Assembly (NCBI GenBank): GCA_949361645.1
Contig: OX442428.1
Coordinates: 7,166,964-7,230,963, forward strand
Direction of reading: 5' to 3'
Source: Spongilla lacustris
Lineage: Eukaryota; Porifera; Demospongiae; Spongillida; Spongillidae
Length of the DNA stretch: 64,000 nt
In this document: positions 22,515-34,251 of the stretch, piece by piece
How the letters are laid out: every line of letters starts with the position of its first letter
Numbering within the stretch: position 1 is the first letter of the stretch
Made by a program: the position numbers and the translations under genes
The notes under the pieces: generated by a model
The model's input: the letters and a program-made list of their open reading frames with translations, nothing else
Told to the model about the DNA's origin: nothing
The model's database searches: none

Positions 22515-23320
22515 ACAGATAACGACAAGAACTACTTGCCTCACTTCATTATCAGCAATCGATACAATTGATGGACTGGGGACCACTCGGTCCCCAGTCC
22601 ATTTTATATCGATCATTTTGCCGTGCAATAACAATTCGTTGAAGAAGTCGTTACGCGCGTTGCGAAAAAAAATAAAATTCGAATACTGAAATTCTAAACG
22701 GAAGTAGTTAATTAAGTACAATTTGTAGCTTTTAACTCACCATGTACCACCCACCCTACATTTATTAACATTAATAATGTTTAATTGAAATGAATAGGGA
22801 TTTGAGACATTTATCATTAACCAATAAGGATTATATTTAAAAAAATTTCACTAGTCTTTTGCTGTTAGAACTTTTTACAACAATTAACTGCTTGTGGTTA
22901 AATTTAACTTGATCGAGGAATACCCTGTACATAAAAACATCCTATGAGAAAGTTGCTGATATACATGTACATGTAGTGGTGCAAAAAGCAAGGAACAAGG
23001 GTCGAAGGTAAAATGGCACACGAACAAATGTAATGCCCTTTTCCTTATAATTATTAACCCTAGTTGCCTTGATTTTTACACCAGTATTGCCTTCAAATCC
23101 TATATACCACCATCTTGCAATTGTAGGTCAGTAAACAGTGTAACATACCGGCAACCAAATTGAACCAATGCAACCTGCTTAAATAAACAGTTTTTATGTT
23201 CTTCATGTTTGTCAAGTATATAGTGCTTGCAATAACGATAAATAAGTTTAAATGATTGTGCAAAATGCCAATTGAAAAGGAAGGATTATTTCTCTTCAGT
23301 TTTGAGCGTAGGTAGTAGCA
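22515..23320. other. Intergenic; one short inverted repeat
   Basis: 'tggactggggaccactcggt' at 22571 is followed by 'ccccagtccattttatat', forming a short hairpin (tggactgggg/ccccagtcca). No gene is seen. The first exon half of the helical-repeat gene has no counterpart here. Confidence 0.45.
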
Positions 23321-23371
23321 GATTGATTGCATACGTGTATTTCTTTGGTACGTTACAAATATACAAGTGTG

Positions 23372-25500
23372 GGTGCAGCTGCTTATAGATACACTACTAC
23401 ACTCCCTGTAGAATACTCGGCAACCGCTGAGGTGGAAAGCGTTTTTCTCCTTATTGCAGCGTTTCGTGACGCCCTGGAATTCCTCAAACAAATGTCCAGA
23501 TCCAACTAGCATCTAAGGAGATCTCAGCACACAAATTCAGACAGAGACATTGGCCGATATGTACAACAGCTAATACTGGTGATGATAAGAAATGCCAAGT
23601 TCTTCCTCCAAAATGGAGGTCTGCACGTGATCAAGGAGCTTCACTTGTTATTGCTGAAACAACCGTGGGAAAAAGTTTGGCACATCGATCTCCAGTATCT
23701 AGAGAAGGCGTTGCTTTGTTTATTATTAACCCTCTGCGCGGGGATCCCCCCACAGCAAACAAGCGACGCTGTTAATAACTTGAGTACTAATATTGTTGGT
23801 TCGTTTCTACGGGTTCCAATATCCATAACCTCACCCGAAAATACCAAATTATCAGGCACGTCTAGTCCAGAGCAATTGCAAGTGCTGATTGGTGTCATGG
23901 TTACGATTCTGGGATGTCTTTGTAAGTGAGTTGACTAAGCTAGCGTTTCTGTCTGGTTAAGGTGCACTGTTAACATAGAGTGATAATGATTTTAAAGTAT
24001 CTAGAGGTGCCTGTAAGGCTGGCCTTTGTCACAGTATTAATGTATAATTAACTCTTTGTGTGCTTTGGCTAATTTTACTCTGACTCAGTTAGGAAGCTGT
24101 TTAAATTATTGTGTGTATTGGACGTGCACGTATTCTGGTATTCAAAGTGATTTTACACACAAACTTACATGTAGCATTATAAATATATTATACATGTATT
24201 TCTGTGTCAAGTGTTCCACATTGCGTATATCCTGGTATATACTGTTGCAACAACCAACCCTTTTTTTATGGAGGTGAAACTGGCTTACAATTCTCAACCA
24301 TTTTAGCATGATGAGATTCCTGTTCCAAATGATTAACATGCATGTATGTGATGCATTAGAGAAGTCATGTGAATAATGGAGTTCTTTAGCATGGTCAGTT
24401 GTGCACGGAACTGAGAAACTCACTTTGCCATAACCAAGAACGTACTTATAAGGTTGCAAGTGCAGCTCATGCATTGAGTTGTGATCAAAACATAACTTCT
24501 AAGAATCGCACAGATAATACATGTATATTAATTGTTTTGTGCACATGCATGTATACATGTATATATATATATATGCACTTAATACACAAAGAGTTTAACT
24601 GTGTTTTTGTGTCGTAGGAGTGCATGCAAAACATCCTAATATTGCCAACTGCTTTGCTAATTTATATTAAGCATTACAGAAGTGGAAAAGAATCAAGTTC
24701 AGATAGTTTCAAACAAGGAAGTTATGAAACAGTTGGTGGGATGTCTTCACAATCCAAATTTCTTCACTGCTGTACACATCAGAGTGCTCTGCTGCTTAGA
24801 GAATCTCTCCTACAACTCTTGCACATATCAGTATCTTTGCAATCCAGAAATTCGTTCTACTGTAGTTAATGGTTCAATTAGGTCTTCAGATCTTGAGAAG
24901 ATATTTCTTGCATTCATTACTTGCTGCTAACTTCAGTATACATTCTTCTAGGTACTTCAGTTCCACGATGATAGCCCAGTTAGTGTTGACCAAAGTGGCC
25001 ACCTTTCCTGAATATCTAGCTGCTGAAGTTAGTCTGTTTTTAGGTGATTTTGTTCGTGGTGTGGACTGCAATAGTCTAATTAGGGCAGCAAAAGTCTATG
25101 GCTTCAGATGGCATGACAAATTCCCTGTCATGAGGTTGGTATACATCCCATCTTGCCACACATCACCATTTCCAATTGCCTTGCTGTGCTTGAATATTGG
25201 ACTCCTTGGCCTTCAAGTAATACTAAATGGAGCTGATGAAAGAAAAGTTCTAATCAAGCAGGGCTTACTGGATTACCTGACCTGTTTGCCCTGCATGGTA
25301 CATACCAAAAGGCTCTGGGGCCCACGAGAGGGCAAAGGCAGTACTAGGTATGGTTAGTTCTCATGTGCCTCTTCAGCCTCCAAGTCTGAACAATATTGCG
25401 AGAGCAAAGCTAGCAGCAACATGCTGTGGACTTGAAAAGGCTATGCACTCAGACTGCCATCAGCTTGTGTATGGACTCCAGCCCGCAGTCTGGGTTAAAC
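23372..25500 (+). pseudogene. Ubiquitin-like/helical-repeat gene, broken copy
   Basis: It corresponds to the gene at 13.9-16.0 kb. The part encoding the ubiquitin-like domain is missing; homology begins at a VEYSATAEVESVFLLIAAFRD-like stretch (23405). The frame is lost between 23509 and 23579, then follows the equivalent of exon 1 (23579-23929, ending GCLC and a GTGAGT donor). Exon 2 is at about 24671-24875 (EVEKNQVQIVSNKEVMKQL) and exon 3 starts at about 24953 (YFSSTMIAQLVLTKV). Two extra bases near 25294 (ccctgCAtggtac against ccctggtac) shift the frame and give an early stop at 25357. The original reading continues in the next frame to about 25500. A shortened product made only of the middle helical part cannot be excluded. 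Confidence 0.85.
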
Positions 25501-25754
25501 CAGGTGGAACTTGATATGTGTGTTATTTTGTACATTAATTTCATATTATTTGTATGTGCCTATTTTTCATTATAATAGTATTAGCTTGTGCAGTCCCAGG
25601 AAGATGCCTGTCATTATACTTGTACACAGCACCAAAGCCATAGTAGGGTTGCAGGTGATCAACCAAGGTGATGTTTCCTTTTCATTTGCATGTTCTGTTT
25701 ATGTCTGGCTAGCATGGGTCAAAGGCACTGATCATGTAGTCTGTGTGTCAAGAC

Positions 25755-26530
25755 ATTAGGGTGAAGGTATGGATCAAGACATTAGAGGGAAGGTATGGAT
25801 CAAGACATTAGGGGAAGTATGGATCAAGACATTAGGGGGAAGGTATATGGATTAAGACATTATGAGGAAGGTATGGATCAGGATATTAGGGGGAAGGTAT
25901 GGATCAAGGCATTAGGGGGAAGGTATGGATCAGGACATTAGGGGGAAGGTAATGGATCATGCAGGACATTAAGGGGAAGGTATGGATCAAGACATTAGGG
26001 GGAAGGTATGGATCAATACATTAGGGGGATAGTATGGATCAAGACAATAGGGGGAAGGTATGGATCAGGACATTAGGGGGAAGGTATGGATCAAGACATT
26101 AGGGGGAAGGTATGGATCAAGACATTAGAGGATCAAGACATTAGGGGATCAAGACATTAGGGGATCAAGACATTAGGGGGGAAGGTATGGATCAAGACAT
26201 TAGGGGGAAGGTATGGATCAAGACATTAGGGGGAAGGTATGGATCAAGACATTAGGGGGAAGGTGTGGATCAAGACATTAGGGGGAAGGTATGGATCAAG
26301 ACATTAGATGGATCAAGACATTAGGGGGGAGGTAAGGATTAAGACATTAGGGGGATAGTATGGATCAAGACATTAGGGGGAAGGTATGGATCAAGACATT
26401 AGGGGGAAGGTATGGATCAAGACATTAGGGGGAAGGTATGGATCAGGACATTAGGGGGAAGGTAGGATCAAAACATTAATGGGAAGGTATATGGATAAGG
26501 ACATTAGGGGGAAGGTATGCATGGATCAAT
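25755..26530. repeat. Minisatellite of ~26 bp, expanded allele (about 30 units)
   Basis: Units of 'gacattagggggaaggtatg' plus 'gatcaa' are interrupted by a few short variants (for example three 15-base 'aggggatcaagacatt' units near 26126-26170). The paralogous site in unit 1 has about six units, so the array grew or shrank after the duplication. Confidence 0.95.
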
Positions 26531-27135
26531 ACCAAATTGCACAAGTCAGTTATCACTACCACAAAGTGCTGCTCATTGGAGAGAATAAATCCAAGGCCCT
26601 CCCTTTTGTGATTGGACATCAAATACTACCAGCAGACATCTTCATCCCACATTGGCATTTGAGCAACCAGCATCCTTTGATCTGATCCATGCTAAGTTCA
26701 GGTACCTTATTTGCAGCCCTGCAGCCAATATACATGCACAAACGCAATTTTAATGATACTAAATGCTCATGGTCATGCATTCCTATCACTGTTGGGGTGC
26801 AGAAGTCATGCAAACATTGTCACTCCTTGCAACTCGCCTGCTGAAAGTCTCATCAGTGCCACCTGTCAATTGCATGGCATGTACGCTTGATGCGAGCCAA
26901 CTAACGGGCACTCCTGTCACGATCAGGATCAATTGTTTTGGACTTAACTGTATGTAATTATAAGCGTTTTGCATGTGGTTTGTAAACGTATACGGGGTAT
27001 TAATGAACATTTTTTTTGTAAACAAATGATAATGATATATTTTTTTCAACTTACAGCTAGCAGAGATCTGAGAGGGGTAGAAGTAAATATAATAAGCAAA
27101 GCTATACGTGTACATAATTATAAACTGCAAGAAAT
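26531..27135. other. Intergenic between convergent genes of unit 2
   Basis: The stretch is collinear with 16530-17160 with few differences. No gene is supported. Confidence 0.5.
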
Positions 27136-27137
27136 GT

Positions 27138-28829
27138 CTAAGAATTGGTGGAACTAGTATCCTGACTATAGTATTCCTCGGCATACATGTGTTCATTTAT
27201 GGTGACATCATCTCTTCTCCGATAAACGTACTTGTTTGAAAACAAGCAGTAGAGCACCAGTCCAATGGTTCCGATAGCTATGATAACGATGAAGAAAATG
27301 GAGGCGCAGTTGAAATTTTCGTAGCTCTGGGACGTTCTAGACATGTAGACCCACATGAAGGGCAATGAGATGGTCTGGAGGAGCATAAATCGAAGCCCAA
27401 ATAATGCATATGTCAACCCAACGAGGATGCTTTTGAAATATTCGGGTGATTGCGCAATAGTGAGCTCCATCAGGGTGCTGAAATACAGCGAGTAGGCCAC
27501 CGAATATAGGATGTTCGAAGGCATCATGCTGTAAGCAGTAATGGCGGGCGCCTCTTGTTGAGTGGTGTTGATTGCCTGAAACATGCACACGTTGTGGTTC
27601 TGAGCGGCTGGCCAGTTGTCGATGACCAGCAAACCGAGTGCGCTGATAACAAATAGAATTATTGTGAACCCATGTCGTTTCAAAATGCTAGGATACCATC
27701 TTCTTAGTAGTGGGAATATCACGAACTCGTGAACGGGAATGACAAAAACTCCGGTGATCGCGAAAACGATGTTACGAACCGCCCCACCGGTCCAACGCAT
27801 GCGGTTTTGAAATGCCGTGATGATGTACGAATCGCTGCTTGGTGCAAGAGGCAGCGAAGCGACGCAGCTGACCGCGATGATGACGAGGATCCATAAAGTC
27901 ACCTTCACGTCCTCCACCTGCTCTGTGCTGAACGGTCCCCCGTAACGCGACTTGCCCAAGTCGATTCTCGATATCCTCTCGTCTTCGCAATACGTCCATG
28001 CACTCCTGTTAAGAGGATATTTGTGTGTAATGGCGAATTTCAAGACTTGAAACGCTTGCTTGTAAGATCCGCCGCTTCGGGGCTCCATATGATACGAAGG
28101 AAATAGGCAGCGATGGTTGAAAAATAAGAACAGCCAGAGTCCCACGGCCATTGAAAAATACAGCGGCACAAGAACCTTCTCCACTAGATCTTCGCCACCC
28201 ACGTGCGCTGCTAGCATAACTATAGCATCATTGATGGCCTTTGTGAGCATCTCGACCCATGTCCACCAAAGGACGAACGAAGATAACTCGTCCGAACACG
28301 CGTCTTTGAGCTGGTCTATTCCAAAAACCAGCAGACTCGGTTTAGCAACTGTACTGCTGATGGAAGTAATCACGAAAGTGGACAAGGAGATAAGGGGCAC
28401 GGCTAGGTCGCTGTTGTCCCCTTTAATGACGCCACTAAGACTTAGGATTAAGTAGACTTCTCCGATCAACATTCCAGCCGTCAGCGTAATCGAAAAGACC
28501 GTCAACATTTTATATCGTCCAAAATGAACGTCCGCTAGGTAACCAAATACTGGGCACGAGACCAACGTAAGCGCCAGGATGCCGGAGTAAAACAGGTCAG
28601 AGTACGCGTCGTTACCGCTTGTAGCCCACTTACTAAACAGATCAGCAGAATAACTGGTATAGTCTAATGCTATGGAGATGAGGAAACACCACGACAAAGC
28701 TGCGAATGCATGTCTGGACTTGAAAATTCGTAGATGGTAGTAATGTTGAACATGAACCCTATCGGCTGTCCCAATAGTGCTGCTTGCATTTTGGCATCGA
28801 TCGTTTACCAGAAGGCACACGTTCTCCAT
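27138..28829 (-). CDS. SLC15/POT-like MFS transporter, intact single-exon copy
   Basis: This is a 563-residue, intronless frame with about twelve hydrophobic segments. Family hallmarks include FGIDQLKDACSDELSSFVLWW in the middle and GPFSTEQVEDVKVTLWIL before the second half, a pattern seen in animal SLC15-like (proton-coupled oligopeptide) carriers. The central loop (about 250-300) is cytoplasmic and charged; the C-tail is polar. It would act in the plasma or an internal membrane. Two features are unusual. The first-helix POT motif ExxERFxYY is not seen (ALDYTSYSADL lies there), and the FYWxIN motif position reads LWWTWVEM. Proton coupling or peptide transport is therefore doubtful and the substrate unknown. 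The duplicate at 17.2-20.3 kb is dead. A retrocopy origin could explain the lack of introns, but no poly-A trace is seen. Confidence 0.85.
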   Translation of the reverse strand: MENVCLLVNDRCQNASSTIGTADRVHVQHYYHLRIFKSRHAFAALSWCFLISIALDYTSYSADLFSKWATSGNDAYSDLFYSGILALTLVSCPVFGYLADVHFGRYKMLTVFSITLTAGMLIGEVYLILSLSGVIKGDNSDLAVPLISLSTFVITSISSTVAKPSLLVFGIDQLKDACSDELSSFVLWWTWVEMLTKAINDAIVMLAAHVGGEDLVEKVLVPLYFSMAVGLWLFLFFNHRCLFPSYHMEPRSGGSYKQAFQVLKFAITHKYPLNRSAWTYCEDERISRIDLGKSRYGGPFSTEQVEDVKVTLWILVIIAVSCVASLPLAPSSDSYIITAFQNRMRWTGGAVRNIVFAITGVFVIPVHEFVIFPLLRRWYPSILKRHGFTIILFVISALGLLVIDNWPAAQNHNVCMFQAINTTQQEAPAITAYSMMPSNILYSVAYSLYFSTLMELTIAQSPEYFKSILVGLTYALFGLRFMLLQTISLPFMWVYMSRTSQSYENFNCASIFFIVIIAIGTIGLVLYCLFSNKYVYRRRDDVTINEHMYAEEYYSQDTSSTNS

Positions 28830-29325
28830 TGCACATCAAGACTATACATGTATATAGATAGATCACCCACTTTTATAAAACGATTTTATCAAGCAACCCA
28901 TGCGTGTACAAATTATGTATAGTATACACACCACGGCAAACTATAACTGTGTGCGTGCATGCATGCAAATGCATGTCAGTAGATTGTTTTATTAATTGCG
29001 GACGGCCCAGGACTATCTTGGTTTGGCTTGTATGTATATACCGGTATATGTGACTTGACGTAATCATATGTGGTTTATTGTAAAAGATTTGCTTAATTGT
29101 CGTACTGTATGTGCAATGTTTTTATACATATAGGTATAACATTACTAATGATTGTGGTTTATAATTAAGTAACTTATGACTTGGGGCTTGTTAAAAGTTT
29201 CTGCTGGCACGTTTCGATCAAGCCGGTATCATATGAATTATTCTTTTCGAGTTTTGCAACTATAGGATACATGCACCTAGAGCTTGTACCTCGGCAGAAT
29301 ATAAGCATAATTATAATATTATAAT
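28830..29325. other. Upstream flank of the transporter, shared with unit 1
   Basis: The stretch matches 20262-20770 and ends exactly where the large inverted-end insertion starts. It probably contains the transporter promoter; no strong TATA box is visible on the minus strand. Confidence 0.5.
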
Positions 29326-29710
29326 TATGAGACAGTTCACGCAAAAATGGCCCTTCGCATACATGTATAAAATGTTTTCTCGTTAAAATCGCTATATCTT
29401 CCGAACGGTAAACGCAATCAACTTCCTATTTTCAAAACTGTATACTACACTACCGACTTCACTATGACAAAATACATTTTTGCCATCCTTTCCCGTGGCA
29501 TCGGTCAAAGTGATGTAGGGTAGATATAATTAGCATTTTGTGTACATTGCATTGTGTGTAGTCTAGTAGTATGTATCAGTGTATTTGTGTATATTATTAT
29601 TATTATTATTATTTTATCATTTTTATTCACGATTTACACACAACAAACAACAAAAAAAAATTATTTTTATTATAATTGCATTACGTACACGACTCACAAG
29701 TACAAAGAGC

Positions 29711-30418
29711 TCAGTGCACTGCACTGCACTGCACTGCACTGCACTGCACTGCACTGCACTGCACTGCACTGCACTGCACTGCACTGCACTGCACTGCACT
29801 GCACTGCACTGCACTGCACTGCACTGCACTGCACTGCACTGCACTGCACTGCACTGCACTGCACTGCACTGCACTGCACTGCACTGCACTGCACTGCACT
29901 GCACTGCACTGCACTGCACTGCACTGCACTGCACTGCACTGCACTGCACTGCACTGCACTGCACTGCACTGCACTGCACTGCACTGCACTGCACTGCACT
30001 GCACTGCACTGCACTGCACTGCACTGCACTGCACTGCACTGCACTGCACTGCACTGCACTGCACTGCACTGCACTGCACTGCACTGCACTGCACTGCACT
30101 GCACTGCACTGCACTGCACTGCACTGCACTGCACTGCACTGCACTGCACTGCACTGCACTGCACTGCACTGCACTGCACTGCACTGCACTGCACTGCACT
30201 GCACTGCACTGCACTGCACTGCACTGCACTGCACTGCACTGCACTGCACTGCACTGCACTGCACTGCACTGCACTGCACTGCACTGCACTGCACTGCACT
30301 GCACTGCACTGCACTGCACTGCACTGCACTGCACTGCACTGCACTGCACTGCACTGCACTGCACTGCACTGCACTGCACTGCACTGCACTGCACTGCACT
30401 GCACTGCACTGCACTACA
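29711..30418. repeat. (GCACT)n array, about 140 units, essentially perfect
   Basis: About 700 bases of uninterrupted 5-bp repeat; only the last units vary (gcactacactacac). Because neither strand contains a stop in any frame of this pentamer, it creates long false frames (ALHCT and QCSAV repeats). The purity implies very recent expansion or gene conversion. Confidence 0.98.
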
Positions 30419-30795
30419 CTACACACATATGTCCTATAAAGAACTACTACCCTGCCCATGATGGCCCTGGATATTGATCTAACTAGACATGCTCATTCTG
30501 CTGTAGATGTCAAACAGGGCAACAGATTTGGGGCAACCTTGGTGGATGGAAAGTAAGGATGCTAGGCATGAGAACACGTTTTGGGCCTCCTTCCCCAAAT
30601 GCCCAAAGGTCTCCATGCACAGCTAGTGGGATGCACATGCACCCATCCCGGCATCATTGGTGGAATGTTTTCTACATTCTGCACATTGCAGATGGCATAT
30701 AGTTGTAGCCGGTTATACCGGTGTTGTGAACTATAGCTTGCAAGGCTTATCATATTGTATAAAATAGCTTTGAGCATCGCAAAGTACATCCACAT

Positions 30796-32109
30796 TAGGG
30801 TGTGTAACCTCCCCTGAATATTGAAAATCGATTTTTCCGAATACTTTTAAAACACTAATCGATTTTTCAGGTTTTTCTGGATCTGAAAATCGATTTTTCC
30901 GAATACTTGAAAACAGAAAATCGATTTTTCCGAATAGGTTTTGACAATTTGCTAGCCGAATACCTAGGTTATTCAGGTTTTCTGCTCATGGAGCCACCTA
31001 AATTTACACATCACACCAGAGACCCTCCTACAGCTTCCCCCATCCCACCAGATGCCCTCAGCACACAAACACACTTACCCCCATCACACCAGATGCCCTC
31101 AGCACACAACCATAGCTTCCCCCATCACACAACCACAGCTACTCCCATCACACCAGATGCCCTCTGCACACAACCACAGCTACCCCCTCACACCAGATGC
31201 CCTCAGCACACAAACACACTTACCCCCATCACACCAGATGCCCTCATGAGGCACACAACCATAGCTTCCCCCATCACACCAGATGCCCTCAGCACACAAA
31301 TACACTTACCCCCATCACACCAGATGCCCTCATTAGGCACACAACCATAGCTTCCCGCATCACACCAGATGCCAAACACACTTACCCCCATTATGCACAC
31401 CAGATGCCCTCATGAGGCACACAATCATAGCTAACCACATCACACCAGAAGCCCTCAGCACACAACCATAGCTACCTACATAGGCTTAAATCGCCACATA
31501 CCTATAGGCCTATTGGCGTGTCCTGACCTAAGTTAGCGTGGCCAAAAGAGTAGAACCACAGATGAAGTTTACGCACCACCGGCCATGCAGCCTCCATTTC
31601 ACCATAGCAAATACTAGTAACTAAGTAGTAGGCCTAAGTGCATGCGATCGCGGCAATATCAGCTCAGAGAGATTGATGCAAGAAACCAGCTCGTTCGAAA
31701 ATGCACTAAGAGAACTATGATTTGTAGCTGGAGCTGTCCGTCGTCATGATACGTGAAGGAGATTCTGTTGGCTAGTTCGAATTACTGCCCGTATTACATG
31801 TACATATATTAATCTCGTCCCCACGTATATATAAATAGTAACAACAGTGACGTTATTAACGTTACGTTTCAAATTAGAAGTAATTATTATCATAAATATC
31901 ATAAAAAGGTATTCGAATAATGGGCGAATTGTCGATGCGGACGACGAATACCTAAGTACCTCCGAATGGAGATGCACAAACCGGTTATTTCGAATAGAAC
32001 AAATCCAAAAATCGATTTTTCCGAGAAATGCAAAATTACTATTCGAACGGATAGGTTTTTGCGAATATCCGAATTACCCGAATAACCTGATAACCGGTTA
32101 CACACCCTA
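30796..32109. mobile_element. Second hAT-like element, nested in the RT relic
   Basis: Inverted ends read TAGGGTGTGTAACC, flanked by the 8-base duplication ATCCACAT (30788-30795 and 32110-32117). The host reading frame of the retrotransposon nuclease domain is present on both sides. Subterminal regions carry repeated AAATCGATTTTTCCGAATA words (30822-30945 and 32003-32030), probable transposase-binding sites. No transposase frame is seen, so it is non-autonomous (1314 bp). Confidence 0.9.
31005..31475. repeat. Minisatellite inside the second hAT element
   Basis: Units of 'cacaccagatgccctcagca' plus a variable tail ('cacaaccatagcttcccccat' or 'cacaaacacacttaccccca' types) are repeated about 12 times. 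Frames through it are repeat translation. Confidence 0.9.
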
Positions 32110-34211
32110 ATCCACATTTAATATTCGCACTCTATATATTCATAGCGCATCATCCATGCAGAGGAGGAAGCATGGGCTGCTGCACCTGAGGTAGTGCTGG
32201 CATCTCTTAAGGTGGCAGGAATGAGGGGTGAAGTGAACATTATATCAAAGGCAGCAGGCTTGCCTCTATCCCAACCCTGCATGAACCAACACATCAGCTG
32301 GACGTGTGTTGATATGATCTCCAGATAGGCCATATCCCACTTCAACCCTTACAGGCGGTGGCAGAGTTCAGCAAAGGTGTCCCTAAGGTGGTTGTGACGG
32401 GTGACCATGAGGTTGCATGGTGACCAAAAGGGTCAAGTACAGCTCCAGGGCAGAAGGGGCAAGAAGAAGTGGTTGATGTGTTGAGGCCTAGCCACCATCT
32501 GATAGCCACTTGACACTCTTCTGTATCTAGGTGCATGTTCAAGCCTACAGAAGGGATGGCAGAGACCCAAGAACTTGCATGGGGGGCAGATACTGACAAT
32601 ATGCGAGCTTTGTTGGCTGGTGAAGCAGAAGAAACTAAAGCTTGGAACATGTGGGTGTCAAGTTTTAAAGATAGGGCTTTCTGTTGAGGGAGAGTGTTAA
32701 GCACTGCCTCCACAGTAAGAGAATCCTGTGGAGAAACCAGGGAGATAAAGGCAGCACATGCACGAGTGAAGAGAGAGGGAGCGAAGGCCTAGCCCACCTA
32801 GCTTAGGGCAAAGTTGAGCTTGATGCCACTGAGTATTAGGCACATCTACTGCTAGGCAAGAAGCAAAGCAAGTCTCACCTCTTCATCAAAGAGCTTTAGG
32901 GAGTCAGAGCAGAGGCTTGTAGGTGTGGTTCTAGCTAGATGCACAAACTTGCAATAACCACCACACATGCGGAGAAGTGAAATGGCAATATGGAAGTCAA
33001 CAGCAGAGACATCAGTTAAGGCTCTCAGCAAAGCCCTAAAAAGGCTGCATTTCTCAGCAAAAAAAAAAAAAAAACAAGAACAGTGTATGAAGTCCCCAAT
33101 TGGTGACCCCAGGATCTCCAAATGAGGAAGCATGGAAGACTTTACTGTATCTGTAAAATGGGAGTTGCCATTCTTGCTAAACATTTCACATTTGGGGAGA
33201 TTGATGTGAAGCCCTAAATGTGGCCCCAGCTCTTCAATCAAATGCAGGGCACGCACTACTGCTGACATCATCCAGATACCACAAATTTAGACTGAGGTCA
33301 AAGCAACAAGAGCAAACAGCATTGGGCCCAGTGGGTCCCCTTGCTGCACACCTGACTGTGAGCTGATTGTACCCTTGGGGTACCACAGAATGGAGTGTGA
33401 ATCATAGCACCATGACACCCAGGGCAGCAATTCAGGAAAGGAGAGACCGCACTCATCAAGGACAGCCTGTCTGGATACCCTATTGAACGCATTTGACATA
33501 TCCACCTTGAAAACTGCAAAGTCTCCACTCTCCCAGTTATTTTCAATGCACATTCTCACACTGTGGACAACTTTCTCTGCACCTGCCTTGCATGCTACAC
33601 CAAACTGAGATGGTTGGAAAAATGGCAAAAACCATAGATGCACTTACCGGTCAGTCTGCGTAGAATTTCCCCAACAGCAATGGGTCTAACATCAATGAGC
33701 GCACTACTTTCCCTGGGATTCATTTTATTTAGGGCAATCAGTCTAGCACCGGCTAAGAAGGGTGAGACAGATTTGGGAGCCTTACCATGCAGATGCCAAG
33801 ACATTAACAACTCCTCGTAGGGTGGCACAGATTGGTGAGTGGAGGGGAACTGAAGCTGCATCTAGCAAGTGTTGCACAGAGCGTGCTGAGGGGCCTGCGG
33901 AGGTGCCTTTTGGGAAAGATCTTAGGATGTGGAGGATGTCAAAGGAAGGACTGAGTGTAACAGGTTCAGAAGAGGATACTGGAGACAGAGGAACTGGGCA
34001 GGAAGGATGCTTGTCTTGTAACAAGTGTAGCATGGTGTCAGTGATTGGAGCAGTGCCATTGGACAACAAGATTCGACAAGCTTTACCCAGTAACCCTGCT
34101 TGGCCCAGGGAAACCGCAGAGGAGACAGTTTGTTTGGTGTTACTAGATGTGCGATGACCCTTTGTGGAGCTGAGGTCATTGGCCCTGTTTTTTGCCATTG
34201 CCCAGAGGGTG

Positions 34212-34251
<40 letters not shown>

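Larger units (their letters stand above)
30540..34170 (-). pseudogene. Non-LTR retrotransposon reverse transcriptase, decayed and split
   Basis: Read on the minus strand from about 34170 downward, recognisable pieces come in order. First is a linker with LRSFPKGTSAGPSARSVQHL (33.95-33.87 kb). Then RT motifs follow: LIALNKMNP and VRPIAVGEILRRL (33.75-33.66), FGVACKAGAEKVVH (33.6), FKVDMSNAFN (33.5), SGVQQGDPLGPMLFAL (33.35), and the catalytic YLDD (33267-33278, in another frame). Next are INLPKCEMF (33.2) and a CPFC..LDPFGHHA zinc-like segment (32.4). The C-terminus, WDRGKPAAFDIMFTSPL (32.25), resembles a restriction-like nuclease, and its end lies beyond a nested hAT at 30.79-30.54 kb. Stops and several frame changes show it is dead. 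The clade was not assigned. Confidence 0.85.

Noticed and set aside
29554..30477. Five overlapping open frames of 230-307 residues (ALHCT and QCSAV repeats)
   Set aside because: All are translations of the (GCACT)n array, open in all frames because the pentamer yields no stop codon.
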